From Vibrio cincinnatiensis DSM 19608 (GTDB lineage Bacteria; Pseudomonadota; Gammaproteobacteria; Enterobacterales; Vibrionaceae), in assembly GCF_900167345.1 (NCBI RefSeq), contig NZ_FUXB01000007.1, forward strand, positions 1-64,000: a stretch of DNA of 64,000 nucleotides, given 5' to 3'. A program made the translations under genes and the position numbers. Shown here piece by piece: positions 29,572 through 40,663 of this stretch (position 1 is its first letter; every line of letters begins with the position of its first letter). Under the pieces are notes generated by a model, which saw only the letters and a list, made by a program, of their open reading frames with translations, was not told the DNA's origin and searched no databases.

Positions 29572-30456
29572 ATGGCCAATACATTTTCACTCATTCTGGT
29601 GATTGTTACACTCGTGACTGGGGTTGTTTGGGCTCTTGAAAAGTGGTTATGGAAGAAAAAACGCCAGCAAAAGTTTGCCGAATTAAAGGTTGATAATGAG
29701 AGCCGAGAGTTAAAACAAGCCCCTCAACCTTGGTGGATAGAAAACTCTGTCTCTATCTTCCCCGTAATTGCGTTTGTACTTGTGCTACGCTCTTTTTTGT
29801 ATGAACCCTTTCAAATTCCTTCTGGTTCAATGATGCCAACCCTCTTGGTTGGAGATTTCATTCTGGTTGAAAAGTATGCCTATGGGCTGAAAGATCCTGT
29901 TTGGCGTACGCAGTTGGTTGAAACGGGTAAACCTGAACGTGGTGATATTGTGGTGTTTAAGTACCCACCTAATCCAAGCATTGATTACATTAAACGAGTT
30001 GTAGGTCTGCCGGGCGATATCGTGCGTTATAGTTCAGAAAAAGAAATTTGTATTCAATCTCCTAATACTTCGTCTTGTCAGGTAGTGAAGTTATCTAATG
30101 TGGTTGAGAGTGAATTTATCCAAAACAACATCCCCCTGATTCAGTTGGATGAAAATTTGGGTGAGAAGGCCCATAATATATTAATTCACCCCTTGAGAAT
30201 TGATAACGTGCGAGATTATCACCCTCGTTCAGGGGTGAATGAATGGGTGGTTCCGCAAGGGCAGTATTTTGTGATGGGAGATAACCGTGACAACAGTGCT
30301 GACAGCCGTTTTTGGGGCTTTGTACCAGAAGAAAACTTAGTGGGTAAAGCCGTTGCGATTTGGATTAGCTTTGAATTTGAGCGCACTCCAGACAGCATTT
30401 TACCGACTTGGGTTCCAACCGGTGTGCGTTTTAACCGCATCGGTGGCATTAATTAG
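29572..30456 (+). CDS. lepB: Signal peptidase I
   Basis: Inner membrane serine protease that removes signal peptides of exported proteins. Two N-terminal membrane segments (about residues 4-22 and 61-77) are separated by a basic cytoplasmic loop. The catalytic serine is S86 in PSGSMMPT and the general-base lysine is K141 in [12 protein letters not shown]; the box D/E segment [18 protein letters not shown] is near 248-265. The 294-residue length is slightly shorter than E. coli LepB. It is followed 35 bases later by rnc. Confidence 0.97.
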   Translation: MANTFSLILVIVTLVTGVVWALEKWLWKKKRQQKFAELKVDNESRELKQAPQPWWIENSVSIFPVIAFVLVLRSFLYEPFQIPSGSMMPTLLVGDFILVEKYAYGLKDPVWRTQLVETGKPERGDIVVFKYPPNPSIDYIKRVVGLPGDIVRYSSEKEICIQSPNTSSCQVVKLSNVVESEFIQNNIPLIQLDENLGEKAHNILIHPLRIDNVRDYHPRSGVNEWVVPQGQYFVMGDNRDNSADSRFWGFVPEENLVGKAVAIWISFEFERTPDSILPTWVPTGVRFNRIGGIN

Positions 30457-30491
30457 GCCAGTTATTCTGGCCCGTAACACATCGAGAGAGC

Positions 30492-31172
30492 ATGAATTCT
30501 CCAATTAATAGACTAGAAGCAAAGCTTTGTTATCAATTTAATGATGCGATGCTGATTGAGTTGGCACTGACCCACCGCAGTGCCAACGGAAAACATAATG
30601 AACGTCTTGAGTTTCTGGGCGATTCAATTTTAAGTTTTGTCATTGCGGATGAGCTATACCATCGTTTTCCTAAGATTAATGAAGGCGATATGAGCCGTAT
30701 GCGTGCGACGCTGGTACGAGGTAATACACTAGCGGAATTAGGCCGAGAGTTTGGCCTAGGAGATTACTTAAAATTAGGTCCAGGTGAATTAAAGAGCGGA
30801 GGTTTCCGCCGTGATTCCATTCTGGCCGACGCAGTAGAAGCGATTATAGGCGCCATTTATTTAGACAGTGATATCGAGAAGGTTCGTAGCATTGTATTGG
30901 GTTGGTATCAAACTCGACTTGATGCAATTAAACCTGGAGTGTCACAAAAAGATCCGAAAACACGTTTACAAGAGTTTTTACAAGGAAGAAGAAGCCCACT
31001 GCCACTGTATAATGTGACACAGATAAAAGGTGAGGCTCATAACCAAGAATTTAGCGTATCGTGTGAGGTTGCGGGGATTGCTGAACCCATTATCGGAAAA
31101 GGTACAAGTCGCCGAAAAGCAGAACAAGCGGCTGCAGAAATAGCGTTGGAGCAGTTAACTCATGGCGGATAA
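30492..31172 (+). CDS. rnc: Ribonuclease III
   Basis: Cuts double-stranded RNA, including the rRNA precursor and many regulatory RNAs. The 226-residue protein has the signature [10 protein letters not shown] at 36-45, with acidic metal ligands E37, E40, D44, D113 and E116. The double-stranded RNA-binding domain is at about 155-225 ([12 protein letters not shown] ... [14 protein letters not shown]). It overlaps era by 11 bases, the usual rnc-era coupling. Confidence 0.97.
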   Translation: MNSPINRLEAKLCYQFNDAMLIELALTHRSANGKHNERLEFLGDSILSFVIADELYHRFPKINEGDMSRMRATLVRGNTLAELGREFGLGDYLKLGPGELKSGGFRRDSILADAVEAIIGAIYLDSDIEKVRSIVLGWYQTRLDAIKPGVSQKDPKTRLQEFLQGRRSPLPLYNVTQIKGEAHNQEFSVSCEVAGIAEPIIGKGTSRRKAEQAAAEIALEQLTHGG

Positions 31173-32133
31173 AGAATTCGATATCGATGCCTATTTTGCA
31201 TCGAATGGTGAAGAAGTAACCCCATCATCACCGGAAGACCAACACTGCGGATTTATCGCTATTGTTGGTCGTCCTAATGTGGGTAAATCGACGTTACTTA
31301 ATAATATTTTAGGACAGAAGATTTCCATCACCTCACGTAAACCACAAACGACTCGTCACCGAATCATGGGGGTTGATACCCGTGGTGATTATCAAGCCAT
31401 TTATGTCGATACTCCTGGGCTACACATCGAGGAAAAACGGGCGATTAACCGTTTAATGAACCGAGCAGCAAGCAGCTCATTGAGTGATGTGAACTTAGTG
31501 CTGTTTGTGGTGGAAGGAACGCATTGGACGGCCGATGATGACATGGTGCTGCATAAACTGCAGCAGGCTAATTTCCCTGTGGTGCTTTGCGTCAACAAAG
31601 TCGATAACGTGAAAGATCGTAATGAAGTGATGCTGCACATGCAGTCACTGTCCAAGTTGATGGAATTTGTTGATGTGGTACCGATTTCGGCGAAGCATGG
31701 CAAAAATATTGACGTTTTGCATAAGCATGTTCGTGATCATCTACCTAAAGCGGTTCATCATTTTCCTGAAGAGTATGTCACGGATCGTTCTCAGCGCTTT
31801 ATGGCATCCGAAATCATCCGTGAAAAATTGATGCGTTTTACAGGGGAAGAGTTGCCTTACTCGGTTACTGTGGAAATTGAGCGTTTTGATTACAATCCAG
31901 AAACGGATGGTTTTCATATCAATGCGTTAATTCTCGTTGAGCGTATTGGTCAAAAGAAAATGGTGATCGGTAAAAACGGTGAGAAAATTAAAACGATTGG
32001 CCGGGAAGCTCGGTTAGATATGGAAGAGTTATTTGGCCGAAAAGTTTATCTGGAAACCTGGGTTAAAGTGAAATCGGGTTGGGCCGATGATGAGCGTGCC
32101 TTACGCTCATTAGGTTATATTGATGATCTTTAA
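31162..32133 (+). CDS. era: GTPase Era
   Basis: Essential GTPase for 30S assembly that binds the 3' end of 16S rRNA. The motifs are G1 GRPNVGKS (36-43), G3 DTPG (83-86) and G4 NKVD (145-148). A C-terminal KH domain has [11 protein letters not shown]. The protein has 323 residues, with an acidic N-terminal extension of about 25 residues ([20 protein letters not shown]) compared with E. coli Era. The start codon lies within the end of rnc. Confidence 0.96.
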   Translation: MADKEFDIDAYFASNGEEVTPSSPEDQHCGFIAIVGRPNVGKSTLLNNILGQKISITSRKPQTTRHRIMGVDTRGDYQAIYVDTPGLHIEEKRAINRLMNRAASSSLSDVNLVLFVVEGTHWTADDDMVLHKLQQANFPVVLCVNKVDNVKDRNEVMLHMQSLSKLMEFVDVVPISAKHGKNIDVLHKHVRDHLPKAVHHFPEEYVTDRSQRFMASEIIREKLMRFTGEELPYSVTVEIERFDYNPETDGFHINALILVERIGQKKMVIGKNGEKIKTIGREARLDMEELFGRKVYLETWVKVKSGWADDERALRSLGYIDDL

Positions 32134-32185
32134 CGATGAATCCATGATTCACGGATAAATCATTACCGATTTTAGGGGGGGCGCT

Positions 32186-32911
32186 ATGCTTGATGGTTTT
32201 CAGCGTTGCTTTGTTTTACATCGCCGCCCCTATAGCGAATCTAGCTTAATTTTAGATATCTTTAGTGAAGAGTTTGGCCGTTTAACCTTAATGGCAAAAG
32301 GGGCGAGGGGAAAGCGTTCAAATTTGAAAGGCGCATTACAACCTTTTACGCCGCTACTTTTGAAATGGTCAGGAAAAAGTGCCATGAAAACCTTGCGCCA
32401 AGCTGAGCCTATTAGCTTGGGGCTTCCTCTTCATGGCATTAATCTTTATTCTGCATTGTATGTTAATGAACTGATTGGGCGTATCCTTGCACCTGAAGTA
32501 CCTTCTCCTGGGCTGTTTCACGATTATCTGTTTGCGCTAACGGAACTGGCGCAAAACCACAATCCTGAACCCGCGCTACGTCGCTTTGAGTTAGCATTGC
32601 TGGCTTCAATGGGGTATGGGGTTGATTTTTTGCATTGTGCTGGAACAGGGGAACCCGTTGATCCCTCGATGACTTATCGTTATCGGGAGCAAAAAGGGTT
32701 TATTGCATCCGTTCGGCAAGATAATTTAACCTTTTATGGTGATGAATTGATCGCTATTAGCGAACGACGCTTTACCACGAAAGAACAACTACAAGCTGCC
32801 AAGCGCTTTACACGTATTGCGTTAAAGCCCTATCTTGGTGGAAAACCTTTAAAAAGTCGGGAGCTATTCCGGCAAACAACGCTATCTAGAGCACGGAGTA
32901 TAGGAACATGA
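32186..32911 (+). CDS. recO: DNA repair protein RecO
   Basis: Mediator of RecA loading in the RecFOR pathway. The 241-residue protein starts with the OB-fold domain ([29 protein letters not shown]) and continues as a helical domain with [18 protein letters not shown]. Two of the four zinc-ligand positions seen in some RecO proteins are not obvious here, as in other gamma-proteobacteria. It overlaps pdxJ by ATGA, forming recO-pdxJ-acpS. Confidence 0.93.
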   Translation: MLDGFQRCFVLHRRPYSESSLILDIFSEEFGRLTLMAKGARGKRSNLKGALQPFTPLLLKWSGKSAMKTLRQAEPISLGLPLHGINLYSALYVNELIGRILAPEVPSPGLFHDYLFALTELAQNHNPEPALRRFELALLASMGYGVDFLHCAGTGEPVDPSMTYRYREQKGFIASVRQDNLTFYGDELIAISERRFTTKEQLQAAKRFTRIALKPYLGGKPLKSRELFRQTTLSRARSIGT

Positions 32912-33639
32912 GCTCAATTCTTTTAGGTGTTAATATCGACCATGTTGCCACATTACGTAATGCACGTGGCACCCGTTATCCCGATCCGGTTCATGCGGCT
33001 GAAATTGCAGAACGAGCGGGCGCTGATGGAATAACGATTCACCTGCGAGAAGATCGCCGCCATATTCAAGATCGTGATGTGCGCATTTTGCGTGAAACGA
33101 TCCAAACACGTATGAATTTAGAAATGGCTGTCACGGATGAAATGGTTGAAATTGCGTTGCAAACAAAACCAGAATTTGTTTGTTTAGTGCCTGAAAAACG
33201 TGAGGAATTGACGACAGAAGGTGGGTTAGACGTCGTTGGCCAACATGCGAAGATCAAAGCGGCGACTGAAAAATTGACGGCTGCGGGGATTAAAGTCTCC
33301 CTCTTTATTGATGCAGATAAAGAGCAGATTGATGCAGCTAAAGCGTGTGGTGCTCCTTTCATTGAGCTGCATACAGGGCATTATGCCGACGCAACGTGTG
33401 ATGATGATCAGCAGAGTGAACTGAAAAAAATCGCGGCGGCGGCGGCTTATGCCGATGATCAAGGGATCACCGTTAATGCGGGTCATGGGCTGACTTATCA
33501 TAATGTTTCTGCGATTGCCGCCATTCCAGAAATCTATGAATTGAATATTGGTCACTCCATTATTGGCCGAGCGGTGTTTGATGGCTTAGAGAAAGCGGTG
33601 GCAGAGATGAAAGCCATCATGCAGTCAGCTCGTCAATAG
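32908..33639 (+). CDS. pdxJ: Pyridoxine 5'-phosphate synthase
   Basis: Ring-closing enzyme of vitamin B6 synthesis, joining 1-deoxyxylulose 5-phosphate and 3-amino-2-oxopropyl phosphate. The 243-residue TIM barrel starts [18 protein letters not shown] and has the phosphate site HLREDRRHI, the [10 protein letters not shown] segment and the end motif [15 protein letters not shown]. It begins 4 bases inside the recO stop and precedes acpS by 8 bases, as in E. coli. Confidence 0.97.
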   Translation: MSSILLGVNIDHVATLRNARGTRYPDPVHAAEIAERAGADGITIHLREDRRHIQDRDVRILRETIQTRMNLEMAVTDEMVEIALQTKPEFVCLVPEKREELTTEGGLDVVGQHAKIKAATEKLTAAGIKVSLFIDADKEQIDAAKACGAPFIELHTGHYADATCDDDQQSELKKIAAAAAYADDQGITVNAGHGLTYHNVSAIAAIPEIYELNIGHSIIGRAVFDGLEKAVAEMKAIMQSARQ

Positions 33640-33647
33640 GTAACGAG

Positions 33648-34034
33648 ATGGCGATCATCGGCCTAGGGACGGATATTACGGAAATTGTTCGAATAGAAAA
33701 GGCATTGTCACGCAGTGGTGATGCCTTTGCTGCGCGTATTTTAACGCCAGAAGAGTTAGTGATCTTTCAGGTGTTAAAGCAAAAAGCCCGTTACTTAGCC
33801 AAACGTTTTGCCGCCAAAGAAGCGGCTTCTAAGGCGTTGGGAACGGGTATCGCTCATGGCGTCAGTTTTCAAGATTTCCAAATCAATAATGATGTGAATG
33901 GAAAACCTTTGTTGATACTGAGCGGTAAAGCAGCTGAATTTGCCACTGCCGCTCAGGTTACCTCAATCCATCTTTCCCTGTCTGATGAGCGCCACTACGC
34001 TTTGGCGACGGTTATTCTTGAGTCCTGTGCTTAA
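33648..34034 (+). CDS. acpS: Holo-[acyl-carrier-protein] synthase
   Basis: Transfers 4'-phosphopantetheine from CoA to acyl carrier protein. The 128-residue protein has the magnesium-binding [12 protein letters not shown] at its start and [17 protein letters not shown] with the catalytic Glu. It ends two bases before the convergent barA stop. I see only a weak hairpin beyond the gene, so its transcript may run into barA antisense. Confidence 0.96.
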   Translation: MAIIGLGTDITEIVRIEKALSRSGDAFAARILTPEELVIFQVLKQKARYLAKRFAAKEAASKALGTGIAHGVSFQDFQINNDVNGKPLLILSGKAAEFATAAQVTSIHLSLSDERHYALATVILESCA

Positions 34035-34036
34035 GG

Positions 34037-36820
34037 CTATTTTTTAGGTGAAATATAGCTTTTCGCTTTGGCTAATACCTTCTCCATCTCATCTTGTAAC
34101 TCAAACAGTTCAGGTTCTACATCACGAATAACACTGCCTGAACGCAGCATTTGTTCCAGTGATGTGCATACGGCTTTGAGTGACGGTACACCACTGTATG
34201 AGCAGCTACCATGCAGTTTATGAATGTGGTGCAGCAAATCTTCAATAGGGTAGGACGCTTCTTCTAAGGCTTGTTCGACCACTTGAGCGACCTCTGGAAT
34301 ATAGTCAACCAAAAGCGTCAGCATTTCTTGTGCGAGGTCAGCTTTCCCTGCTGCTTGCTTTAATGCGAGATCCCAGTCGATCACTGGTTTTATCTCTGTT
34401 GATGAAGCTTCTGTTTTGAGGGGATGCATGACCGTTGACAAGGGGAGCGTCTCTAATTTATCGGCCGTATTTTTGGGACTCCAATGGAGAAGTACTTGCT
34501 GTAAAACATGCTCTTCAATTGGTTTAGTCAGATAATCATCCATTCCCGCTTTTAGTAAGCGATCCCGCTCTCCAAGCATGGCATGAGCGGTTACTGCAAT
34601 CACAGGGGTTCGGGTATTGAGCGGTAACTGCTTAATCGCTTTACAAGCTGTGACGCCATCCATGTGCGGCATTTGAATATCCATCAAAATAATATCAAAT
34701 GGATGCAATTTGGCTTGCTCTACCGCAGAGATACCATCGGCACAAGCGATCACTTGCTCAACGCGTTCTTGAAGTAAAGCGGTGATCAATTTCAGGTTGG
34801 CCGGGTTATCATCTACCGCCATGACTGTCAGTGGAAGCTTGTCTTGGCTGGTCACCGATTCAATCATTTCAACGGGTTGAGGTTGATGAGCGATTAAAAT
34901 TTGTAGCAGTTTTTTACGAGCCAAAGGTTTTGTCATGCACTGAACCGGGTAGCTTTTCATCAGTTGGTCAGCTAAAGCCAGTTCGGTACTCGGTATCCCA
35001 AGAATGACATGTGGAGCAAGCGTGATAGCTCGCTTGACCCACTGCTCAACTTGAGCGGTGTCCGTTTCTTTCGTTGGAGATAAGTTCAGCAGGACATAAT
35101 CATAATGCTCGGATTCTTCAGGAATTGCGGAGTGGTATGTGACCACTAAGCCCGCTTGAACCAATTGTTGTTGGACAATTGAAGCGGCTTGCATATTCGG
35201 TTCGATCAAGAGTAACTGTTTTTGATCCAAGACTTTAGGATCAATACGGTCGCTAATAGGCAACTCAGTGGCATGTAAGCGTAATGTGAACCAGAAAGTT
35301 GAACCTTGGTGAAGTCGGCTGGTTAAACTGATTTCCCCCCCCATTTGACTGACCAGTTTTTGGGTGATGACTAAGCCTAACCCTGTACCACCATAGCGAC
35401 GGGAAATACTGGCATCAGCTTGGCTAAAGGCTTGGAATAGCTGAGCTTGTTGACGTTCAGAAATACCGATCCCCGTATCTCGCACCATAAATTGCAGCTC
35501 AACGCTATCATCGCGTTGTACTCGCATCTCAACACTGATATCAATATTTCCCCGTTCAGTAAACTTGATGGAGTTACCAACGAGGTTGGTTAAAACTTGT
35601 TGAATACGAAGTGGATCGCCAACCAAACCAACAGGAATTTTCGGGTCAACTTTAAGGGTAATTTCTAACCCTTTTTCATGGGCGCTGGTGGCTTGTAGAG
35701 TGACGACTTCTTCAAGGGTTTCTTGGAATTCAAATGGAATATTTTCTAATGCTAGCTTGCCCGCTTCGAGTTTAGAGAAATCTAGAATATCATTAATGAT
35801 GGTTAATAAATTATTTGCTGATTTTTCAATGGTTTGAAGATAGTCAGCTTGGCTGTTCGTTAACTGAGTTTTGAGCATTTGACGTGTGAATCCGATGACG
35901 CCATTGAGTGGTGTACGTAGCTCATGCGACATATTGGCTAAGAATTCAGACTTGATTCTGGCGGCTTCCTGAGCGCGTTTTTTGGCTATATCCAATTCAA
36001 CGTTTTGAATTTCTAATTGCTCTAATGTTTCACGTAGATCGGAGGTGGCTTGATCAATACTGTGCTGCATCTCGACATGATATTCCGAGAGCGAGACCGC
36101 CATGGCATTGATGCCTTTTTTCAAGGCATCCAACTCACCGTGCATTTTCCCTTCAATCCGAACATCTAAATGGCCACGACGAATACGATCCACCATATTT
36201 TTCATATGAGAAATAGGACGAGTGACATCATGCATCAATCGAAAAGCAAAAATTCCGGACAGAGTTAGCCCCATGATTAACACCAAACAGGCTGAAAATA
36301 TTTCTTGGTATTGTTGCAAACGTAAAGAAGAGAGATCCAACTCAATAGCGATATAACCTAGAGCTGGAGTCGAGCTGGCACTGACATTTTCTTCAATTAA
36401 CCGTGTTTCTGCTAAAATTGGGGTGCGTAAAATCAGTGTATTGTCATAGAGTTGTGAGCTACCCAAAACCGGAATCGGTTGATCTTTAGGGTACATTAAC
36501 GCTTCAAAATTGGGATGAAAGTTTGACGTGACAAACAGTTCATGGCGCGCATCAAAAACCGCAATACTACGAACAAATTTCGAGTGTTTCCGGTGAGCGT
36601 AGCTGATGATTCGACGAACGGACTCTCGGCTTTGATTTTTTAAGGCATCTTCACTGGCTATGGCAAGGGGTTCAATAATGCTTGCCCCTGAATTGATCAC
36701 TTGAATTTCCAAATCATGATAACGGTTAAAGGAAAATAAGGCGCTAAGCAATAACCCGATAATTAAGGTTGGAGCTAAAGTTAGAGTAATAACACGCGCA
36801 CGTAAGCCATATTTGGTCAT
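34037..36820 (-). CDS. barA: Hybrid sensor histidine kinase BarA
   Basis: Tripartite sensor kinase that signals to UvrY/VarA and the Csr system. Of its 927 residues, 1-31 and about 172-193 are membrane segments flanking a periplasmic sensor; a HAMP domain follows (about 194-250). The histidine kinase domain has H299 in MSHELRTPLNGV, and its ATP site shows DTGIGI and GGTGLGL. The receiver has DD at 670-671 and phospho-acceptor D714 in LMDIQMPHMDG. The C-terminal HPt has H870 in HKLHGSCSYSG. It corresponds to VarS in V. cholerae. Confidence 0.95.
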   Translation of the reverse strand: MTKYGLRARVITLTLAPTLIIGLLLSALFSFNRYHDLEIQVINSGASIIEPLAIASEDALKNQSRESVRRIISYAHRKHSKFVRSIAVFDARHELFVTSNFHPNFEALMYPKDQPIPVLGSSQLYDNTLILRTPILAETRLIEENVSASSTPALGYIAIELDLSSLRLQQYQEIFSACLVLIMGLTLSGIFAFRLMHDVTRPISHMKNMVDRIRRGHLDVRIEGKMHGELDALKKGINAMAVSLSEYHVEMQHSIDQATSDLRETLEQLEIQNVELDIAKKRAQEAARIKSEFLANMSHELRTPLNGVIGFTRQMLKTQLTNSQADYLQTIEKSANNLLTIINDILDFSKLEAGKLALENIPFEFQETLEEVVTLQATSAHEKGLEITLKVDPKIPVGLVGDPLRIQQVLTNLVGNSIKFTERGNIDISVEMRVQRDDSVELQFMVRDTGIGISERQQAQLFQAFSQADASISRRYGGTGLGLVITQKLVSQMGGEISLTSRLHQGSTFWFTLRLHATELPISDRIDPKVLDQKQLLLIEPNMQAASIVQQQLVQAGLVVTYHSAIPEESEHYDYVLLNLSPTKETDTAQVEQWVKRAITLAPHVILGIPSTELALADQLMKSYPVQCMTKPLARKKLLQILIAHQPQPVEMIESVTSQDKLPLTVMAVDDNPANLKLITALLQERVEQVIACADGISAVEQAKLHPFDIILMDIQMPHMDGVTACKAIKQLPLNTRTPVIAVTAHAMLGERDRLLKAGMDDYLTKPIEEHVLQQVLLHWSPKNTADKLETLPLSTVMHPLKTEASSTEIKPVIDWDLALKQAAGKADLAQEMLTLLVDYIPEVAQVVEQALEEASYPIEDLLHHIHKLHGSCSYSGVPSLKAVCTSLEQMLRSGSVIRDVEPELFELQDEMEKVLAKAKSYISPKK

Positions 36821-36993
36821 TATTGTCTAAACATCGTGGTGTGGATATGGGAAAATAGCTCACATCGAGTATTGCTAAGCTATTCAATGAGCAGATAGCT
36901 TAATGCAATAACCCCATTCTCGACAATCTTCCCCGCGCAGAATAGTGATGCTCGGGCAAAAAACCTTTTATCAATCACAGTTAGGCACAGAGC

Positions 36994-38364
36994 ATGGCAC
37001 GTTTTTTTCAACCGAAGAAGAATCCTTCACTCTCATCGAAACATCAGTCGGTGAGTGTCATCAAGTTAGACCATCTCGGTGCTGGTATCGCTTATCAGCA
37101 GGGGAAACCCATTTTTATCGATGGTGCCTTACCGGGTGAAGAGGTTGTGATTCAATTAACGGAAAGTAAGAGTAAGTTTGCCAGAGCAAAAATGATTAAA
37201 GTCCTACAGGCGAGTTCTGAGCGTGTTACACCGTTTTGTGCGTATTATCAGCAGTGTGGTGGGTGTGATTTACAGCACCTCAACCATGCAGCGCAAGTCG
37301 CCCATAAACAGCAGACGCTTTCTCAGCTCATGAATAAGTTTGCCAACCAGCAGCTCGGCCTGTCGGAGCCGACTTGTGGGAAGGAAAAAGGCTATCGTCG
37401 CCGAGTGCGTTTAAGCCTGTTGTGGGATAAAAAAACGCAACAACTTCAATTTGGCTTTCGCCGTAAGCAGAGCAAGCAAATTGTTACCGTGACCGATTGC
37501 CCAGTGCTTGAACCCAGCCTTAATGCTTTATTGCCAGCGCTTAAAGGACGGCTCACTCATTTGAGCCAGCCGCATCAACTCGGCCATGTTGAACTGGTAA
37601 AAGGTGAAAACACCATAGTGTTAATGCTTCGCCATTTGGCCCCTCTGAGCCAAGCGGATCAACAGCAGTTGTTGACTTTCGCCTCAGAACATCAACTTTC
37701 GCTCTATTTACAGCTCACAGCAGGTCCGCTTGAGCATCGATACGGTGAACATCCAAACTACCAAGAGGTGGGGGCCTCTATTTCCTTTTTACCGAGCCAC
37801 TTTATTCAGGTTAATCAATCCGTCAATCGACAGATGGTTGAGCAAGCTATCACCTGGTTGGATGTTCAAAGTGATGATCGAGTGCTAGATTTATTCTGTG
37901 GTTTGGGTAACTTTAGTCTACCTATCGCCAAATTAGCTCACTCGGTTGTCGGTGTTGAAGGGGTAGATGAGATGGTTGAATGGGCAAAACATAATGCTGA
38001 GTTGAACCAGATCAAGACGGCAACCTTTTATCAAGCAAATTTGGAACAAGATATGACCAGCCAGGCGTGGGCCGTCGAAAAGTTTGATAAAATCTTACTT
38101 GACCCTGCTCGAGCGGGGGCAGCAGGGGTGATCGATCACGTCGCAAGGTTTGGTGCTGAGTGTGTGGTGTATGTTTCATGTAACCCCGCGACACTGGCAC
38201 GAGATAGCCACAGTTTACTGAGTCAGGGATACCAGTTGGCTAAATTGACCATGCTTGATATGTTTCCACATACCAGCCACTTGGAGTCTATGGCTCTGTT
38301 TGTAAAAAATCGGTCAGCGGCCGAACTTTCAAATGTGAAAGTCAGTCGAAACCATAAATTATAA
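36994..38364 (+). CDS. rlmD: 23S rRNA (uracil-1939-C5)-methyltransferase RlmD
   Basis: Methylates U1939 of 23S rRNA with S-adenosylmethionine. The 456-residue protein starts with a TRAM domain (about 14-72). Iron-sulfur cluster ligands are C82, C88, C91 and C169. The SAM-binding motif is [15 protein letters not shown], and the catalytic cysteine is in [13 protein letters not shown] near the end. A run of 64 codons in another frame upstream was ignored. The gene lies 16 bases before relA, the same order as in E. coli. Confidence 0.95.
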   Translation: MARFFQPKKNPSLSSKHQSVSVIKLDHLGAGIAYQQGKPIFIDGALPGEEVVIQLTESKSKFARAKMIKVLQASSERVTPFCAYYQQCGGCDLQHLNHAAQVAHKQQTLSQLMNKFANQQLGLSEPTCGKEKGYRRRVRLSLLWDKKTQQLQFGFRRKQSKQIVTVTDCPVLEPSLNALLPALKGRLTHLSQPHQLGHVELVKGENTIVLMLRHLAPLSQADQQQLLTFASEHQLSLYLQLTAGPLEHRYGEHPNYQEVGASISFLPSHFIQVNQSVNRQMVEQAITWLDVQSDDRVLDLFCGLGNFSLPIAKLAHSVVGVEGVDEMVEWAKHNAELNQIKTATFYQANLEQDMTSQAWAVEKFDKILLDPARAGAAGVIDHVARFGAECVVYVSCNPATLARDSHSLLSQGYQLAKLTMLDMFPHTSHLESMALFVKNRSAAELSNVKVSRNHKL

Positions 38365-38380
38365 CAATTAGGACACCCCT

Positions 38381-40600
38381 ATGGTTGCGGTACGTAGCGC
38401 ACACTTAAACCCAGACGAACAGTTTGAGCTAGAAAAATGGATTGCTAGTTTACAGCAAGAAGCCAAAACGGCGGCAAGACTGACAGAAGTCTACCGCCAA
38501 TGTGAGCAATTACTTGAAGGTCATTCTCAAGGCTCACTGCTGTTATGGCGAGGACGGGAGATGATCGAAATATTGATCACCTTGTCGATGGATAGGCCCA
38601 CGTTAGTGGCTGCTCTTCTTTTCCCAATTGCAACCAGTGGCTTGCTTGATAATGAAGAACTGGAAGAGTGCTATGGAAAAGAGATTGTTAAATTAATCCA
38701 TGGCGTTGAAGAGATGGCCGCCATCGGGCAGCTCAACGTGACCATGCGTGGTAGTGAAGCCTCGGCACAAGTGGATAATGTGCGGCGAATGTTATTAGCC
38801 ATGGTTGATGATTTCCGCTGCGTGGTGATCAAGCTGGCTGAACGCATTTGTAATTTGCGGGAAGTGAAAGATCAGCCCGACGAAGTGCGCCGTATTGCCG
38901 CAAAAGAGTGTGCCAATATTTATGCCCCCTTAGCCAACCGCCTTGGAATTGGTCAGCTTAAATGGGAAATTGAAGATTACGCATTTCGTTACCAACAGCC
39001 GGATACTTACAAGCAGATCGCCAAGCAACTCTCTGAGCGAAGAATTGTTCGTGAGCAGTACATCCGAGACTTTGTCGATGATCTACGCCAAGAGATGAAA
39101 ACATCCAGCATCAATGCAGAGGTGAGTGGGCGTCCCAAACACATCTACAGTATCTGGCGCAAAATGCAGAAGAAAAACCTAGCTTTTGATGAATTGTTTG
39201 ATGTACGCGCGGTACGAATCATTGCGGATAAACTGCAAGACTGCTACGCCGCATTGGGGATAGTGCACACGAAATATAAGCATCTTCCCAGTGAATTTGA
39301 TGATTATGTGGCGAACCCTAAACCCAATGGTTATCAATCTATTCACACGGTGATTTTAGGCCCAGAAGGGAAAACGATAGAAATCCAGATACGCACCAAG
39401 CAGATGCATGAAGAATCGGAGCTGGGGGTGGCTGCGCATTGGAAGTACAAAGAAGGCAGCAGTGCTGGACGAAGTGGGTACGACGAAAAAATCACCTGGC
39501 TACGTAAGCTCTTGGATTGGCAAGAAGAAATGTCCGACTCTGGTGAAATGTTGGATGAATTGCGCAGCCAAGTGTTTGATGATCGCGTTTATGCCTTTAC
39601 ACCGCGTGGTGATGTGGTGGATTTACCGATGGGCGCTACACCGCTTGATTTCGCCTACCATATTCACTCGGAAGTAGGGCATCGCTGCATTGGCGCTAAA
39701 GTGGGTGGGCGTATCGTGCCGTTTACTCATAAATTACATATGGGCGATCAGGTTGAAATTATTACTGCCAAAGAGCCAAACCCTTCGCGTGACTGGTTAA
39801 ACCCATCACTGGGTTTTGTTCACTCTGGACGGGCCCGGGCAAAAATCAATGCTTGGTTCCGCAAACAAAGCCGAGAAAAGAACTTAGAAGCTGGGCGAGA
39901 AATCTTAGAAAACGAGTTGGCTAAAATTGGCGCCACCTTAAAAGATGCTGAGGTTTATGCGCTTAAACGTTTTAACGTGAATAGTGCTGATGAAATGTAT
40001 GTTGGGGTAGGCAGCGGTGATTTACGGATTAACCAAATCGTCAACCACATCAATGCACTGGTCAACAAACCGACCGCTGAAGAAGAAGATAAACTGGCCC
40101 TTGAAAAACTGGTGGGAGAAACCAAACCAGCCGTAAGTAGCCCAACGCATAAAGATGCAGTGGTGGTTGAAGGGGTGGATAACCTGATGACGCATTTGGC
40201 GCGTTGTTGTCAGCCGATTCCCGGTGATGAAATTCGCGGCTACATTACCCAAGGGCGCGGAATTTCAGTTCATCGCAGCGATTGTGAGCAGCTCGAAGAG
40301 CTGAGTCACCATGCTCCTGAGCGAATCATTGATACTGTTTGGGGGCGGGGTTTTGTCGGAACTTACCGCTTAACGCTACGGGTAGAAGCCATGGAGCGAG
40401 GTGGGTTACTCAAAGACATCACGACATTACTGGCGAATGAAAAAATCAAAATAACCAGTATGAAAAGTCGCAGTGACTATAAGCGGCAGCTCTCCATTAT
40501 GGACTTTGAACTGGAGCTCAACAATGTTGAGGTTCTACAACGTATTTGTAAACGGATTGAACAAATTAAAGATGTGATGCTGGTTAAGCGGTTAGGTTAA
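38381..40600 (+). CDS. relA: GTP pyrophosphokinase RelA
   Basis: Ribosome-associated (p)ppGpp synthetase activated by uncharged tRNA. The 739-residue protein has a pseudo-hydrolase domain in which the HD pair is replaced by FP (LLFPIATSG), as in other RelA and unlike SpoT, so it should only synthesise. The synthetase domain follows (RPKHIYSIWRKMQ, then GYQSIHTVILGPEGKTIEIQIRT). TGS (about 403-465), a helical and zinc-finger-like region (HLARCCQPIPGDEI) and a C-terminal ACT domain (about 660-739) complete it. It is followed by a strong terminator. Confidence 0.97.
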   Translation: MVAVRSAHLNPDEQFELEKWIASLQQEAKTAARLTEVYRQCEQLLEGHSQGSLLLWRGREMIEILITLSMDRPTLVAALLFPIATSGLLDNEELEECYGKEIVKLIHGVEEMAAIGQLNVTMRGSEASAQVDNVRRMLLAMVDDFRCVVIKLAERICNLREVKDQPDEVRRIAAKECANIYAPLANRLGIGQLKWEIEDYAFRYQQPDTYKQIAKQLSERRIVREQYIRDFVDDLRQEMKTSSINAEVSGRPKHIYSIWRKMQKKNLAFDELFDVRAVRIIADKLQDCYAALGIVHTKYKHLPSEFDDYVANPKPNGYQSIHTVILGPEGKTIEIQIRTKQMHEESELGVAAHWKYKEGSSAGRSGYDEKITWLRKLLDWQEEMSDSGEMLDELRSQVFDDRVYAFTPRGDVVDLPMGATPLDFAYHIHSEVGHRCIGAKVGGRIVPFTHKLHMGDQVEIITAKEPNPSRDWLNPSLGFVHSGRARAKINAWFRKQSREKNLEAGREILENELAKIGATLKDAEVYALKRFNVNSADEMYVGVGSGDLRINQIVNHINALVNKPTAEEEDKLALEKLVGETKPAVSSPTHKDAVVVEGVDNLMTHLARCCQPIPGDEIRGYITQGRGISVHRSDCEQLEELSHHAPERIIDTVWGRGFVGTYRLTLRVEAMERGGLLKDITTLLANEKIKITSMKSRSDYKRQLSIMDFELELNNVEVLQRICKRIEQIKDVMLVKRLG

Positions 40601-40615
40601 TAGAGCATCGTTTAT

Positions 40616-40650
40616 AACGAGGCAAGAACATGGGTTCTGCCTCGTTTTTT
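40616..40650 (+). terminator. relA terminator
   Basis: A long stem (40616-40624 with 40638-40646, then 40626-40629 with 40634-40637, one bulged A) is followed by TTTTTT at 40645-40650. It separates relA from mazG although the genes lie only 63 bases apart. Confidence 0.85.
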
Positions 40651-40663
40651 ATTGAGAGGTAAC

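Noticed and set aside
38624..38650. RelA loss of the HD motif as a mutation
   Set aside because: The FP replacement in the hydrolase domain is the normal state of RelA in this group, so it is not a defect.
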